A stretch of 64,000 nt of DNA, taken from positions 124,001 to 188,000 of the forward strand of contig NZ_FNHP01000004.1 in the NCBI RefSeq assembly GCF_900103645.1, written 5' to 3'. Source of the stretch: Oryzisolibacter propanilivorax. GTDB lineage: Bacteria > Pseudomonadota > Gammaproteobacteria > Burkholderiales > Burkholderiaceae_C. Under the pieces are notes generated by a model. The model searched no databases and was not told the origin of the DNA. It worked only from the letters and a program-made list of their open reading frames with translations. The translations under genes and the position numbers were made by a program. This document shows positions 1 through 10,070 of this stretch, piece by piece. Position 1 is the first letter of the stretch. Each line of letters begins with the position of its first letter.

Positions 1-945
1 CGGCGACACGTTGAAAATGTTGCCAACAATGGTGTTTTCCATGTTGTCAAACACATTCGCTGTAATGCACGTCTTAGCAGCAAACGGGTACTGGCCGTCC
101 TGACGACCGTTGTACGTCAGCTTCGTCGGGAAGGTGAAGGTAGCCAGCGACAACTTACCAGCGCCCACTGAGTAGGGGACAGCGAAGTTGTTGGACCACA
201 GGGCCTCTTCCACGTCAGCCACCGGGGTACGCTGGGTCGTCAGATCCAGGCCCGACAGACGGCCGATGCGAACGTTGTCGCTGTTGTCGTAGTCAGCCAG
301 AGCCAGCATCGGCAGGGTAGCCGAACCGACGCCAGGAGCACTCACCGTCACATCGCCCGACAGAACGTTGGGCGTTGCAGTCACAGGAACCAGAGCGGCG
401 GCGGCCTCATGAGCTGCCAGGATATTGGTCTTTGCCACGCCCGGACGGAAGGGAGCAACAGAATAGGCGCTCCCCATCAGCACTTCAACATAACCCTGGT
501 TAGGCAGAGAAACACGGCCGGTGTTGCCAGCAGTGGCGCTATCGCTCACGATATGAGCCGGGGTCGAAGGCGATGCAAACAGCACGCTACCTTCCAGTTG
601 GATGCTGTCGTCGGCGCTGGTCACGACCGAGCGGGTGCACTGACCGTTGGCATCAGCGGCTTCGCAGGAAACCTTGCCGGTCCACACGTCGGAAGGCGAC
701 AGATAGATCAGGAAGTCCAGCACTTCAGCAGACGTCACCTGGTCGCGGAACACCACCTTGGCCACCACGGACTCGGTATTGCTGGTGTTGATGACCTTAA
801 GGTCGGTGGACATGCCGCCACCGATGAAGTAGGCGGGGGCGATCAGGAAGTCGCCGGTGCCATCACGGCTAACTTGAACGGCACTGGCCGTGCCCACCAT
901 GGCCAAGGCGCAGGCGGCGGCGGCGACATAACGTTTTTTGAACAC
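1..945 (-). CDS. Exported protein of unknown function, 3' end beyond window edge
   Basis: The frame stays open from a GTG at 943-945 to base 1 (315 codons), so the C-terminus lies outside the window. The start is chosen because a GGAG-type ribosome binding site sits about 8 nt upstream and the first 22 residues form a classic signal peptide: Lys/Arg, then an Ala-rich hydrophobic stretch ending in TASA before VQVSRDGTG. The mature part is Ser/Thr/Val/Asn-rich with the segments VFRDQVTSAEVLDF and LSPSDVWTG, which I associate with uncharacterised surface or exported proteins of Burkholderiales. No catalytic motif is visible. It lies downstream of the methyltransferase/glycosyltransferase genes on the same strand but has its own leader region of about 250 bp. 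Export is well supported; function is unknown. Confidence 0.75.
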   Translation of the reverse strand, partial: MFKKRYVAAAACALAMVGTASAVQVSRDGTGDFLIAPAYFIGGGMSTDLKVINTSNTESVVAKVVFRDQVTSAEVLDFLIYLSPSDVWTGKVSCEAADANGQCTRSVVTSADDSIQLEGSVLFASPSTPAHIVSDSATAGNTGRVSLPNQGYVEVLMGSAYSVAPFRPGVAKTNILAAHEAAAALVPVTATPNVLSGDVTVSAPGVGSATLPMLALADYDNSDNVRIGRLSGLDLTTQRTPVADVEEALWSNNFAVPYSVGAGKLSLATFTFPTKLTYNGRQDGQYPFAAKTCITANVFDNMENTIVGNIFNVSP

Positions 946-1197
946 TTCGCTTCTCCAGTTGAAAGTTGAAACAAACCACACTACCACGTGGCGATAGCCT
1001 ACTTGCACAGGCCAACAACCCTGGGGGGTCACCTTCAGAGTGCCCGGGTTGACACAATCGTAGCAGAGAACGTTACGCGCGCTAGCGTCTGTTCCGGCCG
1101 CCTGTGACCCGGAACACACAAATCCAAATTGTGTTGCGCCCGTGCTACGTGCCAGCAAAAAGGCTCGGAGACCGACCACCACAGCAGCTCGTAAGTC

Positions 1198-2997
1198 TCA
1201 TTCAACCAGGTCAAAACGGACTTGCCGGAACAACACTTCGGGGATGTACGCAACGACAGGTGCCATCGAACCTTGGTGTCCGTTCTCTGGCTGGCGCGCA
1301 TGCACCACACAAGACAGTACCTTCGGGTCGGCCTCAAAGCCATGCCCTTCGATCGGCCTGCAGCAACACTGCAGAAAGCGCGATTCGTTCGCCAGGCGGT
1401 ACTCGAAATCAGCGATCACCGCATCGGTTTCTGGCCGGGCACGCAGCAGAGTGTAGATGGTCTGCAGTGCCTCTTCAGCCAATGCAACTCCCGAGGGAAG
1501 GCCCAACACATAGTTGCCCTGGCTCGCCACGTGGGCATGGGGCATCCATTGCGCAGCCTGCTCCTCAGTGACTCGCAGGCTACGCACCCGGCTGTCCAGC
1601 GCGATGAAATCCTGCAGCACATTGCGCACAGCCACGGGTTGGCCAGGGCGCTCGATCACGAGCAGCTCCCATCCGGTATAGCTCTGATGGGTCAGCGAAA
1701 AGAAGGAGCGGATGAGAGATTCCACCTCCTCAGGCGCCACTACCACACTGAAGAATGGGCGCTCGGCCTGCGTGTGTTCAAGGGGCGGGACAGAGAACCG
1801 CTGGCGCCGCACGCGCGCGCGCCATGCTAGCCACCAGCTTGGCGGCAGGAGCAGGCGAACCAGCGATGCGGCGGCGAAATACAACCGGGCCCGCACGGTC
1901 AACGTCTGCAGCAGCCTGACATCGACATGGAAGTACGCCATTTGCGCCAAGTAGTTGCCACGGTCACGCGCCAGTGTCTGCTCCTGCCGCAAGGCCAGCG
2001 TCTGCTGCTGCAACAGCGCCACCTGCTGCCGCAAGGCTTCTTCGGTGTGATGGCTAGCAATAACTGCATGTTGCTTTTGCGCGCCTATGGCTAGCGGGCA
2101 CGCAGTTTCTGCCGGCTTGGGCGGATTACGCCCATGAATCGAGACCCCGGCAGCCAGGGTACGCAACTCATGCACAGGCAGCGCGTCTAGTGCCTGCAGC
2201 AATCCTTCATCCCCAGGCCGAGGCTTTCCTGCAGCCAGCGCGTCCAATGCCGCCTGCACCTGTCCCATGCCAGCTTGGCGGACTACGTCAGCAGATGGCC
2301 CATCAAGGCGGTCGAGGTAGACGCTCAGGAACCAGCTCAGTGCCCACTTTGGGTGTTGATAGGGCGCAACCCCGCTCCACTCGATGTCGAACTGGCGGAA
2401 CCAGTGACGCAGTCCGGTTTCGGTGGCATTGAAGAAGTGGTATGGGTACCCATGCTCTGGCTGCAGAAATGCCGTGTCTATCCGCAATACGCCTTGCGGC
2501 TGCAGCACACGGCGAATCTCATCTGCCGCCTCTTCAGGGTATTGCAGATGTTCAAAGACAGCCTGGCTGATGACAGCCTGAAAAGCGTTGTCGCGAAACG
2601 GCAGGCAGTCGGCGGTCGCGACCACGTCGGTCATGGGATAGCGGAAGATATCCACCTGCACCACATGCTCCAGTTGCTGGAGCTTGCCGCCTGCCCCCAA
2701 ATCGAGCACCCAGCCACCAGCATGCTCGGCAATGATGTCAAGCGCCTGGGGGCTGTAGGGATGGCGCGAGACAGGATCATCTGCATCTGCCCAGCCAATA
2801 CCAGGCTCCTGCACCGACTGTGGCAGCAGGACCGGAATACCATCGCGAACGGGATAGCTGGCGCCACACCCCGTACATTCGATGGAAGCGCCTGATGCAT
2901 TGAGGGCCAGCGCCTCACGGCACAGCGGACAGGCAAGCAGCGGCAGGATTTTGGCCAAGCGCCCTCTCGCCCCTTTGAATTGTGCAGGAACCGTCAT
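1198..2997 (-). CDS. Trm112-like zinc ribbon / SAM methyltransferase with C-terminal glycosyltransferase-like domain
   Basis: This 599-residue protein starts with a short zinc-ribbon-like segment (CPLC near residue 23, CTGCG near 41, then YPVRDGIPVLL) of the Trm112 type. A class I SAM methyltransferase domain follows (VLDLGAG near 97, then an ISQAVFEHL motif). A Gln/Leu-rich coiled coil lies around 310-350. The C-terminal third resembles a GT2 fold (FFSVVVAPEEVESLIRSFFS, LTHQSYTGWELLVIE) but I do not see a clean DXD. The start codon overlaps the stop of the upstream PIG-L/GT protein by 4 nt (ATGA), so the two are probably translated together. The likely role is modifying or assembling a surface glycan or glycoprotein. 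The methyltransferase call is firm; the acceptor is unknown. Confidence 0.8.
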   Translation of the reverse strand: MTVPAQFKGARGRLAKILPLLACPLCREALALNASGASIECTGCGASYPVRDGIPVLLPQSVQEPGIGWADADDPVSRHPYSPQALDIIAEHAGGWVLDLGAGGKLQQLEHVVQVDIFRYPMTDVVATADCLPFRDNAFQAVISQAVFEHLQYPEEAADEIRRVLQPQGVLRIDTAFLQPEHGYPYHFFNATETGLRHWFRQFDIEWSGVAPYQHPKWALSWFLSVYLDRLDGPSADVVRQAGMGQVQAALDALAAGKPRPGDEGLLQALDALPVHELRTLAAGVSIHGRNPPKPAETACPLAIGAQKQHAVIASHHTEEALRQQVALLQQQTLALRQEQTLARDRGNYLAQMAYFHVDVRLLQTLTVRARLYFAAASLVRLLLPPSWWLAWRARVRRQRFSVPPLEHTQAERPFFSVVVAPEEVESLIRSFFSLTHQSYTGWELLVIERPGQPVAVRNVLQDFIALDSRVRSLRVTEEQAAQWMPHAHVASQGNYVLGLPSGVALAEEALQTIYTLLRARPETDAVIADFEYRLANESRFLQCCCRPIEGHGFEADPKVLSCVVHARQPENGHQGSMAPVVAYIPEVLFRQVRFDLVE

Positions 2998-5900
2998 TGA
3001 GCCTTCAATTCGTTGAGCGTGGCGCCGGGTGGCCAGGCCAGAGAGAAATCCTCCGCCTGCGCTGTCAGGTTCGGGTTGTAGCAGGGATCATGGGCAATCA
3101 ATGCCGTCCAACGAGACTGCAGCGTATCGATCTCGCCCTTGAAACGCGTTTGCTTTTCCGGCGTGTCCTCGTAGCCGCGCGTGACGGATTCGTGGTGCAC
3201 CAGTTCGGCATAAGGTGTCCAATGGTTGCGGTAGCCGGCCTGGTACACCTTCAGGCAGAAGTCCACGTCGTTGAAGGCCACGGCCAAACCTTCATCCAGA
3301 CCGCCTACCTCGTCGTAGATGCTGCGGCGCACTAGCAGGCAGGCAGCAGTGACGGCGACGAAGTCCTGCGCCAGCACGGCGCGGCCCATGTAGCCGTGCT
3401 GTCCTCGGCCCAGCAACTTGTGTGCATGGCCAGCAACGCCGCACACCATGACGACACCGGCGTGCTGCAGCCGCCCGTCCGGGTACCACAGGCGCGCACC
3501 GACGCACCCCGTGCCAGGCTCCATGGCCGGGCCAACCATCTCGTCGAGCCACTCGGGATGGGTGATCTCGATGTCGTTGTTCATCAGCAGCACGAACTCG
3601 CCGCGCGCGGCTTGGCGCACGGCGCGGTTGTTGAGTCCGGAGAAATTGAACGGACTATCGTCGCGCTGCACGCGGATCTGCCCGCTGCGGCTGCGCTCGG
3701 CCAGCAGGTCCAGCGTCGCAGGCTCGTCGCTGCCGTTATCCACGACAATGACCTCGTAGTGCGGATAAGCCGTCTGGCGCAGGCTGTCCAGGCATTGGCG
3801 CAGGATGGCGTGCCCGTTGCGTGTAGGAATGACGATGCTGACCAGTGGCGCAGGCTCAGGACGCCGCCAGCGCACGCGGTACATGCCAGGGGCCTCGGGA
3901 GCTTCGGCGATGTCGCCGCGCAGCTGGCGGCGCTGAAGGTGCTCGCGCAGGGCGCGCTGGCCGGCCTTGAAGGCGTAGGACTTGTTGCCATGCCCGGACG
4001 CCGTGCTGCCCACCGCCGTGCGCCAGTGGTACAGCACGCGCGGGATATGGATGACGGCCTGAGGCGGCACGGCGTCGATGGCGCGCAGCACCATGTCGTA
4101 GTCCTGCGCGCCCTCGAAACCCTTGCGCAGGCCGCCCAGCTCGCGGATCAGCGCGTGCTGATAGACAGCGAAATGGCACATGTAGTTGTGCGAGCGCAGC
4201 AGACCCAGGTTGAAGTCGGGCTTGAAGTAAGGGTCGAAGCGCCTGCCCTGGCCGTCAATCTTGTCCTCGTCCGAGTACAGCACGCGCGCCTGAGGGTGCT
4301 GGGCCAGCGCCTGCGCCACACTCAGCAGGGTGTGCGGGCGCAGCTCGTCGTCCTGGTCCAGGAAGGCGATCCACGCGCCCTGCGCCAGGGCGATGGCGGT
4401 GTTGCTGGCTGCCGAGATGTGCTGGTTGCGCTCATGAAAAGCCAGGCGGATACGCGGCTCCTGTGCCGCCTGCTCGCGCAGCAGGATGCGCGTGCGCTCG
4501 TCGGGCGAGGTGTCGTCGCAGATGCACAGCTCCCAGTGCGGATAAACCTGCGCGCGCACCGAGGCGATGGCGCGCAGCAGGTCGTCGTCCTGCGGGCTAT
4601 AGACCGGCATGACGATGGAGATCACCGGCCGCTCGGCCAGGTGCGTGTATTGCTGCTGCAGCAGCGCCAGTTCGGGCGCGCCCAGGGTGTCGTATGCGGC
4701 GACCCACGCGGTGTAGTCGCGCGGCGCCGGCTTGCCGCCCGAGGGCCCGCTGCCGGCCGGCACGCCCGGCACGACAGCAGGTTCGGGAGCCGCGGGCTGC
4801 AGCATGCGGCGCACACGCTGGCGCACGCCCTGTAAGCCTTCGCGGCGCCAGACCTCCACGGTGCGGCCAGCCATCGCAGCCGGGCCCATGCCGCGGCTGC
4901 GGGCCACGCCTGCCGCCGCCTGCACCGAGCGCATGGCCCGCAGGCCACGCACGACCTGGCGCAGTGGGCGTGTCCAGCGCCAAGAACGGCTGGCCTGCAA
5001 AGTAGCGTGTTCGTTGCACACGGCGTGCAGTGTGTGCTGGGTCACCTGCAGCGCGGCTTGCGTCGTATCCACTACAGCCTGCAAATTGGTTGCATGATCG
5101 CGGGCCAGCTGCAACTCCAGCTCCAGTGCAGCGGCCCGACTCTGCGCCCGATCGCGCTGGACATGTTCTTCGGCCCAGTCCGCCTTGGCACTGGCATGCT
5201 CAGCCCAGGCCCGCTGCAACTCCTGCAGGCTCTGGCGGTATTGCCCGAGCACCTCATCACGCCCGGCGCACGCCTGGTCATGGGCCTGGCGCAGTCGATG
5301 TGCATCCTGGCGCGCACTGTCGGCCTGCTGCTGCGCCTGTAATGCCTGCTGCTGCAATTTGGCAGCCAAATGCTGGCTTTGCTCTTGCAACTCCTGCCGC
5401 TGGCAGGTCTCATGGTTCAGGCGACGCAGCAGCGCGCGGCGCTCGACGGCGCGGCCAATCAACTGCGCGAAGGTGGCCTCGGACTGCAATACCTGCCACT
5501 TGGCATACAGCCGGGCCGTGGCTTCGCGCGAGCGCTGCGGATCGGTCTGCACGCCTTCGCCCGAACCGGCCTGGATGCGGTAGGCTGCCGACACCCCGGG
5601 CACGAAGCCGAGTGGCGTGCGCTGTTCGACCTGCAGCCAGAAGTCCCAGTCCTCGTACAGGTCGAAGGCCGGGTCGAACGCGCAACCCTCGTCCAGCAGG
5701 CTGCGCTGGAACAGCACGGCGTGGATGGGCAGGAAGTTGCCGTAGCGCAGCTCGCCCTCGGCATAGGGAAAGTCGAACACCTCGCCCTGGGGCTGGCCGG
5801 CTTCGTCCACGCACTCGATGGCGGTGTGCAGGGCACGGAAGGCAGGCTGACGGCGGCTGGCCAGCACCAGCTTGGCGATGTGGTCGGGGTAGAACCAGTC

Positions 5901-6953
5901 GTCGTCGTCCAGGAAGATCAGGTAGTCGCCCCGGGCCGCCCGCAGCCCCGCATTGGCGGCCTCGGCGCGCGGCAGACGTCGACCGGCCGAGACGTGCTGC
6001 ACCGGCAGGGCCAGGTTCTGCAGGTCGGCGCCCGGCAGGCCGTCGCCGGCAGCGTCCACCAGCACCACTTCCAGGTGGCTATAGGTCTGCAGTGCGACCG
6101 AGGTCAGCGCCTGAGCCAGCGTGGGCCGGCCCATGCTGCGCACGATGACCGACACCAGTGGCGCGTCCTGCGGCAGCACGGCCACATCGCGCGCCAGCAG
6201 CCGCTCGCGCTCACTCTCGATCAACAGCCGGCCACCAGCCTGCAGCGACTGGGCCGTCACGCATTCGAAAGCTTCGGCCCGGGTAGCAGCCGGGTGCAGT
6301 GTCAGGGCGCGAAAGCGGTTGAGCGCGCCGATGAAGCTGGCATAGGGCAACTGGGCTTCCTGGCTGACAAAGACCTGCATGGCGGCCTGCTTGGCCTCCC
6401 AGACCGGCGAGATGTCCACCAGCCGGTTGGGGCGCAGGGCAGCGCTGACCTCGTACAGGCACAGGGTAGGCGCATGTTCCTGACGCGCCTGCCCCAACGC
6501 TCCCAGACGGCGCAGCGCCTCCAGCGCAGCCAGACAGGTAGCGCGGTGATCGGGATGCAGCTCCCAAGGCGAGGGAGCATAAATGACGTCGGCCTGCAGC
6601 TCTGCGATGGTGTCCAGCATGCGCTGTACCAGCGCTTCGCCATACTGGACGGCGCGGTCGGCCAAGCCCCAGCACACTGGCGCAGGCAGGCCCAACAGCC
6701 GGGCGGCCTCGCGGCTTTCTTGCAGGCGCGAGGCTCCATAGCCGGCGCCGGACGTCGAGGACCGCCCCCCCGGGTGCCCCCCGTCGGTCAGCAGCACCAC
6801 GTGCACCGGATGACCGGCGCGAGCGTGCAGTGCGAGAGCACCACCGCAACCGAAAATCTCGTCGTCAGGATGGGGGGCAAACACCAGCACGGCGTGCGCT
6901 GCAGGCACCGGACTGGATTGGTAAGGGGCGATGTCGGCCTCGCTGATGTGCAT
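2994..6953 (-). CDS. Multidomain PIG-L deacetylase / triple family-2 glycosyltransferase
   Basis: About 1319 residues. The N-terminus has the LmbE/PIG-L zinc motif PHPDDE (residues ~26-31), typical of N-acetylglucosaminyl deacetylases. Next come a first GT2 domain (VSVIVRSMGRPTL, then LIFLDDDDWFYP), a long Gln/Ala/Arg-rich coiled coil (roughly 500-650), a second GT2 domain (ISIVMPVYSPQDDD, YSDEDK) and a third (VSIVIPTRNGHAI, LLMNNDIE, DVDFCLKV). I start at the first ATG (6951-6953). The frame extends 33 codons upstream to a TTG, but those residues do not resemble the family, and no strong ribosome binding site decides it. The protein is probably cytoplasmic or peripheral, building an O-chain or protein glycan. 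It overlaps the next gene by 4 nt. Confidence 0.85.
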   Translation of the reverse strand: MHISEADIAPYQSSPVPAAHAVLVFAPHPDDEIFGCGGALALHARAGHPVHVVLLTDGGHPGGRSSTSGAGYGASRLQESREAARLLGLPAPVCWGLADRAVQYGEALVQRMLDTIAELQADVIYAPSPWELHPDHRATCLAALEALRRLGALGQARQEHAPTLCLYEVSAALRPNRLVDISPVWEAKQAAMQVFVSQEAQLPYASFIGALNRFRALTLHPAATRAEAFECVTAQSLQAGGRLLIESERERLLARDVAVLPQDAPLVSVIVRSMGRPTLAQALTSVALQTYSHLEVVLVDAAGDGLPGADLQNLALPVQHVSAGRRLPRAEAANAGLRAARGDYLIFLDDDDWFYPDHIAKLVLASRRQPAFRALHTAIECVDEAGQPQGEVFDFPYAEGELRYGNFLPIHAVLFQRSLLDEGCAFDPAFDLYEDWDFWLQVEQRTPLGFVPGVSAAYRIQAGSGEGVQTDPQRSREATARLYAKWQVLQSEATFAQLIGRAVERRALLRRLNHETCQRQELQEQSQHLAAKLQQQALQAQQQADSARQDAHRLRQAHDQACAGRDEVLGQYRQSLQELQRAWAEHASAKADWAEEHVQRDRAQSRAAALELELQLARDHATNLQAVVDTTQAALQVTQHTLHAVCNEHATLQASRSWRWTRPLRQVVRGLRAMRSVQAAAGVARSRGMGPAAMAGRTVEVWRREGLQGVRQRVRRMLQPAAPEPAVVPGVPAGSGPSGGKPAPRDYTAWVAAYDTLGAPELALLQQQYTHLAERPVISIVMPVYSPQDDDLLRAIASVRAQVYPHWELCICDDTSPDERTRILLREQAAQEPRIRLAFHERNQHISAASNTAIALAQGAWIAFLDQDDELRPHTLLSVAQALAQHPQARVLYSDEDKIDGQGRRFDPYFKPDFNLGLLRSHNYMCHFAVYQHALIRELGGLRKGFEGAQDYDMVLRAIDAVPPQAVIHIPRVLYHWRTAVGSTASGHGNKSYAFKAGQRALREHLQRRQLRGDIAEAPEAPGMYRVRWRRPEPAPLVSIVIPTRNGHAILRQCLDSLRQTAYPHYEVIVVDNGSDEPATLDLLAERSRSGQIRVQRDDSPFNFSGLNNRAVRQAARGEFVLLMNNDIEITHPEWLDEMVGPAMEPGTGCVGARLWYPDGRLQHAGVVMVCGVAGHAHKLLGRGQHGYMGRAVLAQDFVAVTAACLLVRRSIYDEVGGLDEGLAVAFNDVDFCLKVYQAGYRNHWTPYAELVHHESVTRGYEDTPEKQTRFKGEIDTLQSRWTALIAHDPCYNPNLTAQAEDFSLAWPPGATLNELKAQ

Positions 6954-7287
6954 GGCTGGTGGATTTCGGACGAATGCCGGAACTGCGGGCAGGCAAAGAA
7001 AGCAACAGGCCGCAACCGCAGCCCTGCCGGACACGGAGCCGGAAGCACGCAAGGCCCAGGCAGCGCTGCCTGTGACACTCGCCTCAGCGCCTGCCAGGGC
7101 GGGCGTCGCCTGAATGAATGATGTGAACCCGTGATTCTACTGTCGCACCCACGCATGCAGGCATGCCTCCAAATGGCGCGATCGCTACAATGCCCGGCTG
7201 CCCACGGCCCGCAGCGCCGGGTCCTTCGGCACCCCGCCGGCACCAGCCCGCCCCCCCCGTGCGGCCCACGGAAGTTGCATCCACCCC

Positions 7288-8880
7288 ATGAGCGCCCTGC
7301 CCCCCGACGTCCCAGCTCCGACCCAGGAGAGTGAACTGCTCGCGCAGTTCTCGCAGCGCCTGCACGCCCCGCTGCTCAATACCATGGGCCATCCGCTGGG
7401 CGGCATTGCCACCGTGCCGGGCCTGTCGCCGGTGTTCTTGCGCACGCATGCCCTGCTGCCGCTGCAGGTAACCGAAGAGGCGGCGCACGTAGCAGCCGCC
7501 GTGCCGGTGCCGATGGCGGCACTGGACGCCCTGCGCCAGTTCTTTCCGGTGCCGCTGCAGCTGTCGCTGGCGCCGCGCGAGTGGATCGCCTCGGGCCTGG
7601 AGCAGGCCTACCGCGCCGACGCGCTGGACGGCATGGCCTTCGACAGCCCGGATGGTGACGAGGGCGACACCGACGACGACCTGGAGACCCTCAAGGCGCT
7701 GGCCGAGGACGCGCCGGTGGTGCGCCTGGTGCAGTCGCTGCTGCTGCGCGCCGTGGAAAGCCGTGCCTCCGACCTGCACCTAGAGGTTTCCCAGCAGCGC
7801 TTTCGCGTGCGCTACCGCATCGACGGCGTGCTGTTCGATGCCGAGTCGCCGCCGCGGCGCATGTATACCCCGGCGATCTCGCACCTGAAGCTGCGCGCGC
7901 GTATGAACATCGCCGAGCGGCGACTGCCCCAGGACGGGCGCATGCAGTCCGAAATGGCCGGGCGGCAGATCGACATGCGCGTGTCCACCGTGCCCACGGC
8001 GCACGGCGAGAGCATGGTCATCCGCCTGCTCGACCAGGGCCCGGGGCTGATGACGCTGGAGTCCCTCGGCCTGGCGCCCGACCACCTGGAAGTGCTGGAG
8101 GCCGCCGTCACCCAGCCACACGGGATGATTCTGGTGACCGGCCCGACGGGCAGCGGCAAGACCAGCACGCTGTACGCCGCTTTAAGCCGCGTGAACCGGC
8201 CGGAAAACAAGATCATCACCGTCGAGGACCCCGTCGAGTACCAGATCGACGGCATCAACCAAATCCAGGTCAAGCCGCAGATCGAGCTGACCTTCGCCAG
8301 CGCGCTGCGCTCCATCGTGCGCCAGGACCCGGACATCATCATGGTCGGCGAAATCCGCGACCAGGAAACGGCGGAAATTTCCATCCAGTCCGCACTGACC
8401 GGTCACCTGGTGCTATCGACCTTGCACACCAACGACTCCTTCGGTGCACCGCACCGGCTGATGGACATGGGAGTGGAAAGTTACCTGATTGCGTCGTCGG
8501 TGGTTCTGATCGTCGCCCAGCGCCTGGTGCGCGTCATTTGCCCGCACTGCCGCGAGGCCGCCCCCCCAACCGAGGCCGACCGCCTGTTCATGGCCGAGGA
8601 AGGCGTGGATGCCGGCTCGGTGACCCAACTGTTCCATGGCCGCGGGTGCCATCATTGCGGACAGTCGGGCTACATCGGCCGTACCGGCATCTACGAAATG
8701 CTGCCGATGAGCACCGCCGTGAAGGAAGCCATCATCAAGAAGCTGCCTGCCGAGGGCGTGCGCCGCGTCGCCGCCGCCGAGGGGGTGCGCAGCATGCGCG
8801 CCGATGGCATCCGCAAGGTGCTGCAAGGCGTGACCACGCTGGAAGAGTTGGCGCGGGTGACGCGTCAGGAGCTGGCATGA
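7288..8880 (+). CDS. gspE: Type II secretion system ATPase GspE
   Basis: This 530-residue hexameric ATPase powers pseudopilus assembly at the inner membrane. Visible motifs are the Walker A GPTGSGKT (~286-293), the Asp box ITVEDPVEYQIDG, Walker B (DPDIIMVGEIRDQETAE), the His box (LTGHLVLSTLHTND) and a C-terminal zinc module with CPHC and CHHC pairs. The N-terminal domain is short and variable. The gene opens the gsp operon; the 235 bp upstream separates it from the divergent glycosyltransferase gene and contains a possible -10 (TACAAT at 7186-7191). No clear ribosome binding site precedes the ATG. Its stop overlaps the gspF start (ATGA). Confidence 0.96.
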   Translation: MSALPPDVPAPTQESELLAQFSQRLHAPLLNTMGHPLGGIATVPGLSPVFLRTHALLPLQVTEEAAHVAAAVPVPMAALDALRQFFPVPLQLSLAPREWIASGLEQAYRADALDGMAFDSPDGDEGDTDDDLETLKALAEDAPVVRLVQSLLLRAVESRASDLHLEVSQQRFRVRYRIDGVLFDAESPPRRMYTPAISHLKLRARMNIAERRLPQDGRMQSEMAGRQIDMRVSTVPTAHGESMVIRLLDQGPGLMTLESLGLAPDHLEVLEAAVTQPHGMILVTGPTGSGKTSTLYAALSRVNRPENKIITVEDPVEYQIDGINQIQVKPQIELTFASALRSIVRQDPDIIMVGEIRDQETAEISIQSALTGHLVLSTLHTNDSFGAPHRLMDMGVESYLIASSVVLIVAQRLVRVICPHCREAAPPTEADRLFMAEEGVDAGSVTQLFHGRGCHHCGQSGYIGRTGIYEMLPMSTAVKEAIIKKLPAEGVRRVAAAEGVRSMRADGIRKVLQGVTTLEELARVTRQELA

Positions 8881-10046
8881 GGCCACGGCCCCGGCTGGAC
8901 ACGAACGCCCTCCCCGGGGCGCCCGCCGCCTCGGCGCGCGTGCCGTCGGCGACAACCGAAGCGCCAGCAGGCGCTGCGGCCTGGGGCCTGGCAGGCACGG
9001 GCCGGCGCCGGCGCGTGGCCATCAAGCATGTGCTGGCCACGACCGAGCAGCTGCTAACCCTGCTGGACGCGGGGCTGCCGCTGGACCGGGCCCTGCACAT
9101 CACCCAGGGCACCATCGAGCAACCACACCTGCGCGCGGTGATGCAGGAAGTGGTGCTGGATGTGGAAAAGGGCAACACCCTGGCCGATGCCTTCCAGCGC
9201 CACCCGGGCGTTTTTCCGCGCCTGTACGTGAACATGGTGCGCGCCGGCGAGGAAGGCGGCGTGCTGCCGGTGGTCATGCACCGGCTGGTGGAGTTCTATA
9301 CGCGCAGCATCGAGTTCCGCTCGTTCCTGGTCACATCGTCTATCTATCCACTGGTGTTGTTCGTCTTCGGCATCTGCGCGCTGCTGGGCCTGACGGTGTT
9401 CGTGCTGCCCAAGTTCGGTCAGATCTTCCAGGACATGAACCAGGCCCTGCCGCTGCCCGCCGCCGTGCTGATCGGCATTGGCAACTTCCTGAAGAGCTAT
9501 GGCCTGGTGCTGCTGGCGCTGCTGGCGGCAGCAGGTTTTGGCGTGGGCTACGCGCTGCGCGACGAGGCCTGGCGCGAGCGCTGGCAGCGGGCCCTGCTGC
9601 GCCTGCCACTCATCGGGTCGCTCATGCTCAAGGTGCAATTGGCGCATGTCTGCCGCACCTGGGGAACTCTGCTGGCCAGCGGTGTTCCGATACTGACCGG
9701 AATGCGCATCGTGCGCGAGCTGACCGACCACCTGCCGCTGCGTCGCTCCCTCGACCGCCTGGTGCGCGCCGTGCAGGAAGGCCAGGGCGTGGCGGCGCCG
9801 GTGCGCGCCGACCCGCTGTTCCCGAAGCTGCTGGGCCAGCTGGCTACGGTGGGCGAGGAAGCTGGCTCGCTCGACACCATGCTGATCCGCGTCGCCGACC
9901 AGTACGAGAAGGACATCCAGAAGGCCACGCGCAGCCTGGTAGCGCTGTTCGAGCCGGTGATGATCCTGGTCATGGGCGGGCTGATAGGCGGCATCGTGAT
10001 TTCCATGCTGACGGCCATTTTTTCGATCAACGACATGCCTTTGTAA
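8877..10046 (+). CDS. gspF: Type II secretion inner-membrane platform protein GspF
   Basis: 389 residues starting at the ATG that overlaps the gspE stop by 4 nt. It has the duplicated T2SSF organisation: a first cytoplasmic domain (TTEQLLTLLDAGLPLDRALH), then membrane segments around 9330-9410 and 9500-9550. A second cytoplasmic repeat follows (LAHVCRTWGTLLASGVPIL, and GEEAGSLDTMLIRVADQYE), and a final membrane helix (EPVMILVMGGLIGGIVISML). The N-terminus before residue ~40 is Ala/Arg/Pro-rich and poorly conserved. GspF anchors GspE and the pseudopilus base in the inner membrane. A frame open further upstream inside gspE is an artefact of high GC. Confidence 0.95.
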   Translation: MRPRPRLDTNALPGAPAASARVPSATTEAPAGAAAWGLAGTGRRRRVAIKHVLATTEQLLTLLDAGLPLDRALHITQGTIEQPHLRAVMQEVVLDVEKGNTLADAFQRHPGVFPRLYVNMVRAGEEGGVLPVVMHRLVEFYTRSIEFRSFLVTSSIYPLVLFVFGICALLGLTVFVLPKFGQIFQDMNQALPLPAAVLIGIGNFLKSYGLVLLALLAAAGFGVGYALRDEAWRERWQRALLRLPLIGSLMLKVQLAHVCRTWGTLLASGVPILTGMRIVRELTDHLPLRRSLDRLVRAVQEGQGVAAPVRADPLFPKLLGQLATVGEEAGSLDTMLIRVADQYEKDIQKATRSLVALFEPVMILVMGGLIGGIVISMLTAIFSINDMPL

Positions 10047-10070
10047 GGCAACGAAAGCATCCAACCCCTT

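Noticed and set aside
409-969. Plus-strand frame of 186 codons opposite the exported protein
   Set aside because: The minus frame has a signal peptide and ribosome binding site; this frame has neither.
5370-7121. Long plus-strand open frame (583 codons) over the PIG-L/glycosyltransferase gene
   Set aside because: It is the antisense shadow of a well-supported gene in high-GC DNA; the translation is His/Gln/Ala-rich with no family motif.
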